NCBI RefSeq assembly: GCF_019175385.1
Contig: NC_083339.1
Location: forward strand, 111,957,601-112,021,600
Source of the DNA: Lycium barbarum
Taxonomy: Eukaryota; Streptophyta; Magnoliopsida; Solanales; Solanaceae
Reading direction: 5' to 3'
Length of the DNA stretch: 64,000 bases
Position numbers and translations under genes: made by a program. Below, one piece after another: positions 1 through 10,252 of this stretch. How positions within the stretch are numbered: the first letter of the stretch is position 1; every line of letters starts with the position of its first letter. A model generated the notes under the pieces. The model was not told the DNA's origin. It did no database searches and was given only the letters and a program-made list of their open reading frames with translations.

Positions 1-79
1 TTTATCTGACTGTTTACATTATATATCTTATAGCAATTAAAATATCATTGTTAAATGTTGTTTGTTTAAACTTATGCAG

Positions 80-1546
80 GATGCCTATCAAAACTTGTAT
101 TAGCATGGTCCACTCAAAATATGGTAAAATCATAAGCAAGAGAAAGGGATTTCTCGGGCGTAGACGTGCTTTTGAAATGATCTTTGGAACTTGGGAATCC
201 TCTTTTCAGGCGTTGCCGGGGTATATGGCGGCTTTACAACATGCTAATCCTGGCACTGTTGTACAGTGGCGACTTTTAGAGGGCAGAATTTTCGACTTCG
301 TCTTTTGGGCATTCAAACCAAGTATTGATAGTTTTGCTCACTGCCGGAATGTGATATCGATAGATGGGACCCATGTATATGGCCGATATGAAATTAAGCT
401 CCTAATTGCAGTAGGTATGGATGCCAATGGGTCAGTATTCCCTCTTGCTTTCGCAATAGCCGCCAACGAGAGCAACGAGACATGGGGATGTTCTTGACTC
501 ATCTACAAACTCATGTTATTAAGGGTCGTCAGGGCATATGTGTCCTATCGGATCGTCATAGAGGCATCTTGCACAATATGCGTACTCTGGAAGGGTGGCA
601 GCCTCCACATGCTTACCATCGATATTGCTTAAGGCACTTAAAGGCTAATTTGCAAACAAAGTTTGGAAATGGCACTGTAAACAAATTGATGTGGGGGGCT
701 GCGATGCAACATCAACAAAGAAAATGGGCTACAAAAATGGAGCTGCTAAAGGAAGTGAGTGAAGAGGCATATGCTTGGTTGATGGAATTAGAAGTTGAAA
801 AATGGATGTTTTATGCTGATGGAGGAAGGAGATGGGGCATGCTCGCAACGAACATCTCAAAGTCTTTCAATGGACTCCTCAAATCTACTCGAGGACTACC
901 TATCACCGCAATGGTTAGACTAACTTTCAGGCAGGTCATGGAGCGATTTGCGGATAAGACAAGACATGCAAGAGCTATATTAGCCAACGAGAGAACATGG
1001 ATGCCAAAGCCCTATAAAAAGATGAAGCACCATAGAAGAAAGGCAGAGGGTCACCAAATGACCGAGTATGATGTCGTTCAACGAGTGTATGGAGTTAGAA
1101 CGGGTTATTGCGACAGCAAAGGAGGAAGCAAACATATTGTTACTGAGTGTACACAATCATGCACTTGTGGTAAGTGGCAAGCGTACCACATGCCATGTTC
1201 TCATGCAGTCAAGTGCCTTGAGAGAATGGCCAGAAATGTAGCTGATTATGTGGCGGAGGAATATAAGGTCGTAAAATACCTTAAAGCATATTCCAGTCAA
1301 TTCCGTCCCCTTGGTGATCAAGCTTATTGGCCAGCCGCGGCGTTTTCTATGATTGCGAACAAGAACCATATTCGTAAATTGGGAAAAAATAAGCTAACCC
1401 GTTATCACAATCAAATGGATGTTAGCGAAAAGACTTACTCTCGCAAGTGCTCGACATGTAAGCAATTTGGTCATGATAAGTGATCATGTGGGCAAAACTC
1501 CCGTGGTGGCAGCACATCTGGAAGTAGAAGAGTGTCTAGAACTTGA
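80..1546 (+). pseudogene. Mutator-like (MULE) transposase, broken by a frameshift and a stop
   Basis: Two reading frames (from about 80 to 497, and 482 to 1483) together make the C-terminal two thirds of a MuDR/MULE-type transposase. A splice acceptor (TTATGCAG at 72-79) precedes the first exon seen; earlier exons lie left of the window. The first frame has the NPGTVVQW motif, then ISIDGTHV with the first catalytic Asp. The second frame has VLSDRHRGI with the second Asp, and a SWIM zinc finger (CTCGKW...MPCSHAVKCL). A one-base deletion near 489-492 shifts the frame inside the catalytic core. A TGA at 1481-1483 falls inside a CCHC knuckle (CSTCKQFGHDK, stop, SC), where family members usually have Arg; the frame then continues to a second stop at 1544-1546. 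TIRs and target duplication are not visible. The identification is secure; the element is inactive as read. Confidence 0.85.
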
Positions 1547-1966
1547 TTTGTTTTTAAGTCTATTGTAATTTAATGATGTATTTCATTGCTAATGGAATGA
1601 AATATTTTTCAATTATTATGAACCTCTCGTCTTGAACCAAAAAATTACTTTCATAGCTTTGGGAGTAAAACAAAAGAGATTAATCAAAACCCTATAAAAT
1701 ATGGCGCTTAAACCTAAATATAACAAGTTTTCAAACGTACTTCGAAGCACTTTACAACCCCTAAAACGACGATCCAAATGTATATGTATACTTGATGTAA
1801 TGAGCTGATATTATTGTACACTAAAAAAAATATTAAGTTCTATATAAAATATTTATATTCCGGTGTTTTGAAACGTGACTAATCTTCGGTCAAAGTACGC
1901 AAAAAACCTTAATTTTGAGTTTGATTTCCAAAGAATAAAGGTTGGGGCGGGGTTTTAGGGACAGGT
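1547..1966. other. Non-coding stretch after the MULE frame
   Basis: AT-rich sequence with no coding potential that I recognise. It could be the 3' UTR and subterminal part of the MULE, but no TIR can be seen. Confidence 0.3.
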
Positions 1967-2036
1967 TTCACGCACAGATTCTGTGCATGAAAGGGCCAAA
2001 ATGTAAATGTACACTTTGACCCTTTCACGCACAGAA
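1967..2036. repeat. Compound fold-back sequence
   Basis: CACGCACAGA occurs in both arms. GCACAGATTCTGTGC (1972-1986) is a near-perfect palindrome. The 17-base arm at 1984-2000 (TGCATGAAAGGGCCAAA) pairs with 2015-2031 (TTTGACCCTTTCACGCA) with two mismatches around a 14-base loop. It is followed by T-rich sequence and a T run at 2084-2102. It could be a small MITE terminus or a chance hairpin. Confidence 0.5.
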
Positions 2037-2109
2037 GCCTAGTTTGGTTTATTTTAATTTTTTAATAGGTTAGTTTGGTTCTAATTTTTTTTTTTTTTTT
2101 TTGGTTAAA

Positions 2110-2285
2110 AAAGTGCCCCGGTGTTTGAGGGTGAAAAAAGGAGACAGGCTGGATTTTTAATGGTTTTAGTACAAAATATCCTAAGCCCAGCTGTTTTATT
2201 GGACAAGTGGATTGTTTCGGAAAAGTAATAGTCGCAAACGTGTCTAATTAGGTGGGTTTATGCTGATGTGGCTGCTTGTGAATAT
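2110..2285 (-). promoter_or_regulatory. Relic copy of the CBF upstream region (block P1)
   Basis: This segment aligns along its length with 28455-28625, directly upstream of the intact CBF gene, in the same orientation. Shared strings include GACAGGCTGGA, CCCAGCTGTTTTAT, GGACAAGTGGATTG and TGTGGCTGCTTGTGAAT, in the same order and at similar spacing. No AP2 coding sequence follows to its left. Similarity stops near 2105 at a T run, beyond which lie the fold-back and the MULE. I infer a second CBF promoter cut from its gene by insertion or deletion. Confidence 0.75.
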
Positions 2286-2629
2286 TTTTAGTTTCTGGTC
2301 TCTCTTCCTTCATTCCTTCCTTCACATTTCGAATATACCTAATCCAGAGTACTTGGACTAATTGTTTGGACTAATTGTTTACTAAGTAAATGGGATTTAA
2401 GTTATATACATTAATAATATATTTTAGGGTAATTTGAGAGATTTTCCTTTAGATTTTGCCTCATAACACGTATCTTCTTGTCATGTGGAAAATTATTTTG
2501 ATCTCACTTATTTTAAAAGTCAATTTCATGTAGTGCAAATTTAAATATCTTTAATTTTTTCCTAAACTCCGTATCATACCGATCCAACCTTGTCATATAC
2601 TATTTGTAAGAAGGAGTACATATAATTTC
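2286..2629. other. Intergenic, AT-rich
   Basis: I see no gene. A short direct repeat (GGACTAATTGTTT, twice near 2356-2381) is the only local structure. Confidence 0.3.
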
Positions 2630-2895
2630 TGAAGTAATTACAACTATCTTAAACTAGGAAAGAATTTTAAGTTCTTTATGGCAAAATAAAAATGTACACT
2701 AGTGAAAGAAAGGAATAGGTTAATAGTAATCGCAGTTAAGATCGATAACGACAACTGAAAGCTATAAACATTCAATTCTGGGTGAAGGATAGTGGAAGGT
2801 GAAGGGTGAGTTCCATTTGGAGTAATAGCTAGTGTTGGACTAGATGACAAATCAGTTGTATCCTAGGAAAGTCCAAATATAATCATGTTGAAAGA
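2630..2895. repeat. Duplicated intergenic block M1
   Basis: Aligns collinearly with 44941-45205 on the same strand. Shared strings include AAGAATTTTAAGTT, GGTGAGTTCC, GTGTTGGACTA and ATGACAAATCAGTTG followed by ATCCTAGGA. It is non-coding in both copies and carries no TIR or LTR ends. It lies next to block P1, so it looks like ordinary intergenic DNA duplicated with a gene rather than a mobile element. Confidence 0.75.
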
Positions 2896-2958
2896 AAAGA
2901 TAAAACTATTTATTTTTCTATTTCTACTTTTTTACTATATAGAAAAGACATGATGAAA

Positions 2959-3813
2959 AATTTATCAAGGGTGAGGCACAACAATCATAAGATGCTTAAG
3001 GCTCACCCATGGCTAGACAAGTGGAATCTGTAGGTCCCGCCAGTAACTTTTGACACCTTTTTTCTCTTCATTTCCTTTCCCATACTCTCTCTTTCGCATG
3101 ATTTTTTTTTTTTAATTTTTAAGGAGAAGGTAATAACATGGAAGGAACAACAACAATAGATTTACTTTTTTTTTATGCTCATTAATTTTATTATGGAATT
3201 TATGGCACAAAAATTGTAAAACTAAATATTTTTTGTTCACTTTCCACTTTGAGGGGAAAAAAAAAATCTATCCACATACTCCCTGCCTTCAACTCTTGTA
3301 ATAAAATGGTAACATATTCTTATTTCTTGGGAAAATGATTACTATTAGTAGTTCTTTTATGAAAATAAATGGTTATACTATATTTTGTATGTTGCACATT
3401 CTTGTAAGAATTTAATATAAAATTTGTCAATGTTAATGTTAATAGTTCGGAAATAACGACAAGCTAAGAATGTCAATGCTAATTTTAATAGTGAAAAATT
3501 ACCTACAAGCGAATAGTAGAATTACATAATAATCAATCACTACAACAACCATTCGTCTGTGGCTTCATTTTTATTTTGAACTTGTTTATATTTTTAGTCT
3601 TGCTATAATTAAGATCATCTCCCTTGTATTTTATGTCTTGCCTAAATGGAGAGTTTTGACTAGTATAGGAATTTAGCAATACAATCAATTTTCACTATAA
3701 AAAAAATTGTTTAGCCAGATTTTTATTGTCATATTTAGCGATTGGTTGTTATATACCTATAATAGCATTTAATTAGTTGTTTAACTGTTATGCACAAACA
3801 GTTATAGCAAAAA

Positions 3814-3859
<46 letters not shown>

Positions 3860-4272
3860 CAATTTGTTCATGTATAAAAGATAATAAAATTATTTAATTT
3901 TAAAATGTCAAATGATATTCATATACATTTCTTATAACATTAAACTTTTGTAATGTTTAAATTATCAGGAAAAAAACAAAGGTTAATTTAAACTTTGGTA
4001 ATGTTTAAATTGTCTCAGTAGACGTTGATTCTAAAACAACTATGCAAAATAACTGTGGGAAATAACAGTGGGGAGGACAGAGAAATAACTGCGTGAGAGG
4101 AAAATTAAATTAGAAAGGGTGAAAAGAATAAACGGTGACCAATCGAATTAAAAGGAAGAAAAATAAAAGGTGTGAAAAGCAAAATTATTAGTGGGACCTA
4201 CGCATTCCACTTGTCTAATAATGGGTGAGCCTTACACATCTTTTATTGGTTGTGCCTCACCCATGATAAATT
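2959..4272. mobile_element. Non-autonomous DNA transposon with long terminal inverted repeats
   Basis: The left end (from 2969, GGGTGAGGCACAAC...) is repeated inverted at 4190-4262 (...GTTGTGCCTCACCC). About 80 bases match, including AAGGCTCACCCAT, AGACAAGTGGAAT and GTAGGTCCC. The pairing continues outward through AATTTATCA. The interior has no coding sequence and holds an AT microsatellite. Long TIRs suggest a Mutator-type derivative, but I could not find a convincing 9-base target duplication, so the superfamily is open. Confidence 0.7.
3817..3856. repeat. (AT)n microsatellite
   Basis: Uninterrupted AT dinucleotides, about 20 units, inside the long-TIR element. Confidence 0.95.
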
Positions 4273-4321
4273 ATTTCTTCAAATGGGACTACGGTTACGA
4301 ACGGTGGGACGTACACAACAA

Positions 4322-6556
4322 TCTATATATAATATAAAGCTAGGCATAGACAAGGTGATGTGACACCTCTCTATGGCTTAGAAAACCATTTATCTTTTTT
4401 CTCCTTTTTTTGAGATTTTTTAGTCTCTAAATGTATTTTTAAATCTTTTCTCTTTCTCCTCCAATTAATGTATACTAAATGTTAGTAAAAAGCAAAAAAA
4501 ACTCATCCCCTGCCCACGTCTGAGACTCATAACTCCTAAGTTTCTTTGATTTTTTTTTTTTTTTGGTTATTTAAAGAGTTGATCACCTTTCTGTCATGTC
4601 CAAAAATTGTCTCAAATCTTTGCGTTCAATTAACAAACTTATTTTTTATTTTGTTCTCTTGGCCTTATTGTAATTATTAAATGAGAATATCACCTATTAC
4701 TTTAAGTATTTTTCTCTTTTGTATTTAATATTTTTACAAGGATTAACTACTCATAACTCACACCTCTTTAATCCCTCTTAGTAATAGCCATAACTCTCAT
4801 ACTTTAATTTTTCATGCCCATAACCCCCATATTTTAATTTGTAAGTTTGTGATACCTTATGGTATTCTTCCATTCTGCCTAAATAAATTCATATTTTGTT
4901 TCATGAAGACTCTCATCCAAAATTCTCTTCTCTTCTCTTCTCTATCATTTTAGCTTTTGGATTAACTAATGTGTCAAGGCAAGGACTATATAGGTAAGAA
5001 AAAATTTCGTTTGCAAGTCTTCCGTTCAACTTTATGTGCTTGGTTGCTCTTTCTTTAGCATATTTTCTTTACGCTTGTATGTATTATCATCCTCCAAGCT
5101 CCAACGAACCATGATCAAAAATATTTTCTCGGTGAGGTACTTTTAGTAGTATTGTTATTTTGCGATTGACACTTGTGTGGTTGCTTTTTCCGAAAGTTAT
5201 TTTGCGACGGACACTAACTTTTTAATCAGATGGTGTAGTTTGATTACAATATTTGATAGATCTCAAGAAACTTTTGATAGTTAGTTACAACCGAAGAAAT
5301 GATTTGTAGAGACTTGTATAGTTTAGATTTCTTTCCTCTTTATGAAATAATTATTCTTTGGTAGGTATGATTAGAATAGAAATATTGTAAATATCATACA
5401 TAGTGTTTAGTAGTATCATATTAACAATTGTCTAGATTTTTTATTCAAGAAAAGAAGAAGGAAAAAAGGGTTTGGTATTTTTATATTAAATAAAATTAGT
5501 TTATTTTTTGTGTTTTGTGTTATTTTAATTAGAGAATTTATTTTATTTATTCATAACTGTATTAAAACTTTTTAGTTTAACTGGTAGGATATGATGAAGA
5601 GTTTTATTATTCTCATAACGAAAATTAAAAGATGAACTAATTTATTTTATGATGTCATTGTTTAATTTATTTATTTTCTACTCTTTTGCGTATTTAACAA
5701 TTTTTTTTTTGTTGCTTTTCTTTTCGTTGTTTATATAGTGCAGGTTATTTTTACATACATTTAACTACATAACTAAGAAAATTTATTTATATTACATAAT
5801 TGTGATCTTTGAAATAGTGATGTGACACCTCCCATCAAATACATTTTTTTATGCCTTTTTCTCCATATTTCCCCCCTTTATCTATTTTTTAACCCGAGAG
5901 ATGAAATAAAAGAAAGAAAATATAAAGGGTCTTCACTTTTTGTTCTCTTTTTTATGTTTCCATGTTTCTTCTTGAAAAGAACTTGTACAGCTTTGCTACT
6001 TTCTGTTGATCATGAGTAAGCATATGCATGATATTATAACCGAGTTATCTTTTCTATTAAAAAAATCAAATGCGTAATGATTAATGTATTTAATGACTAA
6101 TAAATATTATATATTAAAATTTCTTATAACTCACATCTCATCATCTTCCTAACTTCTACTCTTAATTGGGATCCACTTCATATGTATTTCATTTTCGTAA
6201 CTCCTAAAAAATTAATTAATGTGTAAAAGATTGTAGTGAACAAATGTACTAAAAAAAAGGGGATTGAAACAAAAAATAATTATTTGCAACTTAATATGAT
6301 AAAATGTTGTTTCAAAATATGACCTCTGATTCCATTGACTTCACCACCCACCCACCCACCCACCATAAATTATTATTATTACGTCTACTATGTATATATG
6401 AATGGTCAGTAATTAAAAAGAAGTAAATATATGTTACATACTCCGTAATTATAATAAGAAACTATCAATCCATACAATTAGTTTTTGTATGTATATAAAG
6501 TGCAAATATAACAAATTTATTAATATTTTAATAATCGCGCGAAGCGCCGATAATTT
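4322..6556 (+). mobile_element. Helitron-like block
   Basis: The left end reads TCTATATATAATATAAAG, TC-initiated as in plant Helitrons. It is followed by GGTGATGTGACACCTC near 4352, which recurs at 5817-5834 as GTGATGTGACACCTCC, suggesting a second nested 5' end. At 6537-6547 GCGCGAAGCGC forms a short GC hairpin of the sort found just inside Helitron 3' ends; the expected CTRR terminus is not clear. There is no helicase or Rep coding. The boundaries are tentative. Confidence 0.35.
6342..6364. repeat. (CCCA)n microsatellite
   Basis: Short run of CCCA units in an otherwise AT-rich stretch. Confidence 0.85.
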
Positions 6557-7665
6557 TAAAGTGTATTGTAAGTTTGCTTTTGTGGGCCTATCATCAACAT
6601 ATATACTACGTGTCTATTTTCTATTCTATTTTCCTTTTTCGGGCAACACAGTGTCTACCTTTTTAATGTTTGTGGAAATCTGACTTCCACTTCAGTTCCA
6701 TCTCCAATTCACCTTTTTCATTCTTCAGTGTTGGTTTCCCATTGCACTGCTTCTCTCTGACTCACTCACATCTTCTTATCTTTTTTTGCTTACTATATTT
6801 TCTTTGTAAAAAGTTGATGCAATGATAGAGTTGGTCCGCGCTTGTGAATCACTCCGGTGAGTATTGAATTGGTTTTTCATGGTCTTGGTTTATTGTTATT
6901 GATAATCACAATTTGTTGTGTATAAGAATTCTCTTAAATGTAATTTCTTCCTGAAATTTTTACCTCCGTATTAGTAATTGTACATGTATTATCTCTTTGA
7001 TGAATTTTGTCTTTGGTAATTACTAATTAGTACAGAATTAAACCGTCCTATGAAAAATTTAAGGTAGCAAATTTGACTGAAATTTTTAAGTAGACTATGC
7101 ACTCAGGGTGTTTGATGATGTGCCCGAGTCATCTTATTTGAGTAGTCTTTGTCCTTTTTGGGTTGTAGCAGGAAAATTTCTAGGAGCACTGAGGACTCTA
7201 TCAGAAGAAAGTCAATTTATCTTAGCTTGATGGCTCTGGGGCCACAATTCAAGATTTGGTTCATCATGCTGTCTATTGTTGTCTTCCACACGCTAAAGAT
7301 GCAAGGTGTAATTATTTATACTTGTTATTTATACTCTTTTTTTTTTTTCAACAATGAAATCTTTGGTATTGTTGGTTGTTCATTTATTGCATACATCAAT
7401 TGCATTTACTTCGAGAAGAAAGGAATTACAAAAATGAGATGCTGGGAAGGAGCAGAGGAGGATTCGTATTCCAAAAATATAACCATTTTCCGGAGGGATT
7501 GCTAATCGTTGTATTGCAGGTACACCAAGCTTAATTCTATGGATTAATCATATATCTTCATATATTTTAAATAAAATTGGAACTGTAGTAAGTAGTTAAT
7601 TCTGCTCTTATACTTCTTTTCTTTTGAAAAGAGAGAAGAGTACAATTATTAACTGATATACACAG
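6557..7665 (+). other. Possible upstream remnant of the ABCG locus
   Basis: There is no convincing coding region. The sequence around 6683-6858 is pyrimidine-rich like a plant leader, and CTCCGGTGAGTA at 6850-6861 looks like a splice donor. A frame at 7149-7505 encodes no family that I recognise and is probably chance. A link with the ABCG exon at 7666 is a guess from position only. Confidence 0.25.
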
Positions 7666-7957
7666 GCATATGTAATACAGGTAACAGGATGCTGTGTTGA
7701 TTGGAATGCTAACAGTTCCGGAGACGATTTACTATTCAGCTTAATTGCGTCTCCCCTACAAGATGCCATTATCAGAGAAACGGACACTGGTTGATAGCAC
7801 AATTGTTTAAATGGCACAAGATTGTGCTGATACGTTTGTTGGGGATTGACACGTACGTGGTATTACTTGGGAGGAAAGAAGAGGGTTAGTATTGCACTTG
7901 AGATTCTAATGAGGCCTACAATACTCTTTCTTGATGAACCAACAAGTGGACTAGATT
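7666..7957 (+). pseudogene. Exon fragment of an ABCG half-transporter (ATP-binding domain)
   Basis: Read across its breaks, the segment encodes the middle of an ABCG (WBC) ATP-binding domain: AYV.Q, then [41 protein letters not shown], the ABC signature region ([12 protein letters not shown]), and Walker B plus D-loop ([12 protein letters not shown]). ABCG proteins are half-size ABC exporters of lipids and cuticle precursors at the plasma membrane. A splice acceptor (ACACAG) precedes 7666. Breaks: a 7-base GTAACAG insertion or tandem duplication at 7681-7687, stops after YYSA and before the QDCAD stretch, a TGA before HVRG, and a frame change in the signature motif. Similarity stops after TSGLD. 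No Walker A exon or membrane domain is seen, so this is a one-exon relic. Confidence 0.8.
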
Positions 7958-9290
7958 TGGGCCGAGGATATTCAAGAAAGGATCTTGGTATGAGCTACAT
8001 GAAGGTATACATACTCTTTAGTGTTTTAATTTGGTGATGTTAATACCTTACGTCTCTCAGGAAAAAAAGTGTTCTTTTATTTCAAAACGTACTGAACTAA
8101 AAAGTGTTTTAATTGAATGATATAGACTTTCTGCTAGCATTAGCTTTACATTTCATTTCATTATTTGCTTTGCCTGGTATTAATTTCATTATTGCCTCTT
8201 TTAGGAAAAAAGACAGAAAGTGAATAGGGGTTTGGAAAGGTTGCATGAGAGAGTAAACAACAAGACAAAGTGGAAGAGAAGTACATTCTTCTTTATTTTG
8301 AATACAAGCTTATCAGAAGAGTTCCCAATCTCCGTTTTATATGTGGTTTGTGAATATAATTTGGCAATCATTTAGAAAAAGCAGGGGAAAAGAGTATTAA
8401 GTTCACTTTCCTCTATCAGCTAGACTTTGAGTCTATTTGTGCAAATGTCACTTTGAGCCATTGAAGGGTAGCATGGAAACAATGTGATGGTATATAAGGT
8501 ACGATTGAATTGAAGGATACAAGTAATATTATGAAGTGGTAGGTTGCTTGGATGCACATCCTGGAACGAAATATCTTTTTGCAGTAATATTTGTCATTTG
8601 TAGTAAGTTGTTTGCTCTGTCTAAAATGATTCGAAACAAAATGCACTTATAAATACTCCTTCTTATGATAGCCATAGGATTTGTCTATGTAGATGCTTAG
8701 AACTTTGTAATGAATATGACTCTTGGTCATTTCCAAAAAAAAATTGGTGCTTAAAATTCCCTCTTTTGCTTTCTGAGTGCAGATTTGGCTTCTGATTTTT
8801 GATCATTTCAGGACACTCAGATGCCAAAGAGTAGGTATTGATTTGGATGCTCCAGATGTGAAGTGGAAGCGAGATTTTTTTTTAAAAAATTCTACGTGTG
8901 TCAACAGTTTCCCAATATAAGTTGTGTTACAAATTGGCATCTTGTACGTTGTCATAATGTTTTTTTCCCATATCGGCTTTAAAACCTTATAGTTTATTGT
9001 TGGAGGTTACTCCCTACAGGAGAAATAGTATTTGTTTTCATCGTCAAGAGGTTTCCATCACGTGTTTGACATTTCAAGCGGAATATTGTTTAGATGGATG
9101 TAAAATGGACTTGCATTAACATTGAAAGATATATTTGGTTTCTTTTCCTTGTGTCGGTGTAATTGCTGTAAAAGAAGTGAGAGAATAAGTAAGTTTAAAA
9201 CTTGTGTTGTACGTATACAGGCCAGAAGATGTTCACGCCCCTTAACTTCAGCCAACCTACTTGAAATTATAAAATGTTGGGCCCGTCACA
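7958..9290. other. Intergenic, no gene seen
   Basis: AT-rich DNA with short chance frames only. No repeat ends or homologies recognised. Confidence 0.4.
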
Positions 9291-9309
9291 GGCATACCTA
9301 GACTTGTCA

Positions 9310-9445
9310 ACCGGTTCCAACCGGAACCGGACCGGGAACCGGTTAGGAAACCGGCCGGTTCCGGTTCCAAAATCGGAACCGCCTAACCGGTTCCGGTTAA
9401 CCGGTTTTAAAGTCCAAACCGGAACCGGTCCGGTTTGGATTGGTT
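9310..9445. repeat. Left subterminal AACCGG/CCGGTT cluster of the hAT element
   Basis: About a dozen overlapping AACCGG, CCGGTT and GGTTCCGG motifs in both orientations within 140 bases of the left end. By analogy with AAACGG motifs in maize Ac, these are likely transposase-binding sites; that role is inferred. Confidence 0.8.
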
Positions 9446-9469
9446 AAAATGTTTTTTTTTGTTTTTGTT

Positions 9470-10098
9470 TTTTGTATTATATATATATATATTATAGTAT
9501 TTATTTGTATATTGTAGGTATATTTACATATGTTATACAACTGTATAATTAAAGTTTAAATATTTACTGACTAACAGCCTAACAGCAAGTCAGCAATACA
9601 GAATAGTGTTTTTCGTACACATATATATGTATAACTTACATACTATACTCTATATACTTATATATATGTATACATATCTACTATATATACAATATATACT
9701 TAATATATATACTATATATATTTATATAATATATATACTTATATACTATATACACTTACTTATATACTATATATACTATACACTTACTTATATACTATAT
9801 ATACTTGTATATATGTACTATACTATATATACTTATATAGTATATACTATATACTATATACACTTACTTATATACTATATATACTTGTATATATGTACTA
9901 TACTATATATACTTGTATTATATGTACTATATACTATATATACTTACTTATATACTATATACACTTACTTATATACTATATATACTTGTATATATGTACT
10001 ATACTTATATACTATATATACTTACTTATATATACTTGTATATATGTACTATATATTATATATACTTACTTATATACTATATATACTTATATTCCTAA
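9470..10098. repeat. AT-rich minisatellite inside the hAT element
   Basis: Irregular tandem array built of TATACTATATATACTTA-type and CTTGTATATATGTACTA-type units. Long frames across it are low-complexity Tyr/Ile/Leu translations and not genes. Confidence 0.9.
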
Positions 10099-10252
10099 CT
10101 TAATAAAAGTAAAAATATGAACACAAGTAAATAGAAGAGAGCTCAATGAGCCATATATTTTATTCATTCTTGGATAACATTTATTTGCAAGTTGTATTTT
10201 TTTTAACTTGCAAATAATACATGAGTTATACAAAAATAGTAGAATAATAAAA

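Noticed and set aside
3538..3830. CACTACAACAA-like terminus suggesting a CACTA MITE
   Set aside because: No inverted partner or 3-bp duplication found nearby.
7149..7505. 118-residue frame
   Set aside because: Low similarity to any family I know, no start context, and in a decayed region; probably chance.
9606..10120. Long Tyr/Ile/Leu-rich open frames
   Set aside because: They are translations of an AT minisatellite in several frames, with no protein-like composition.
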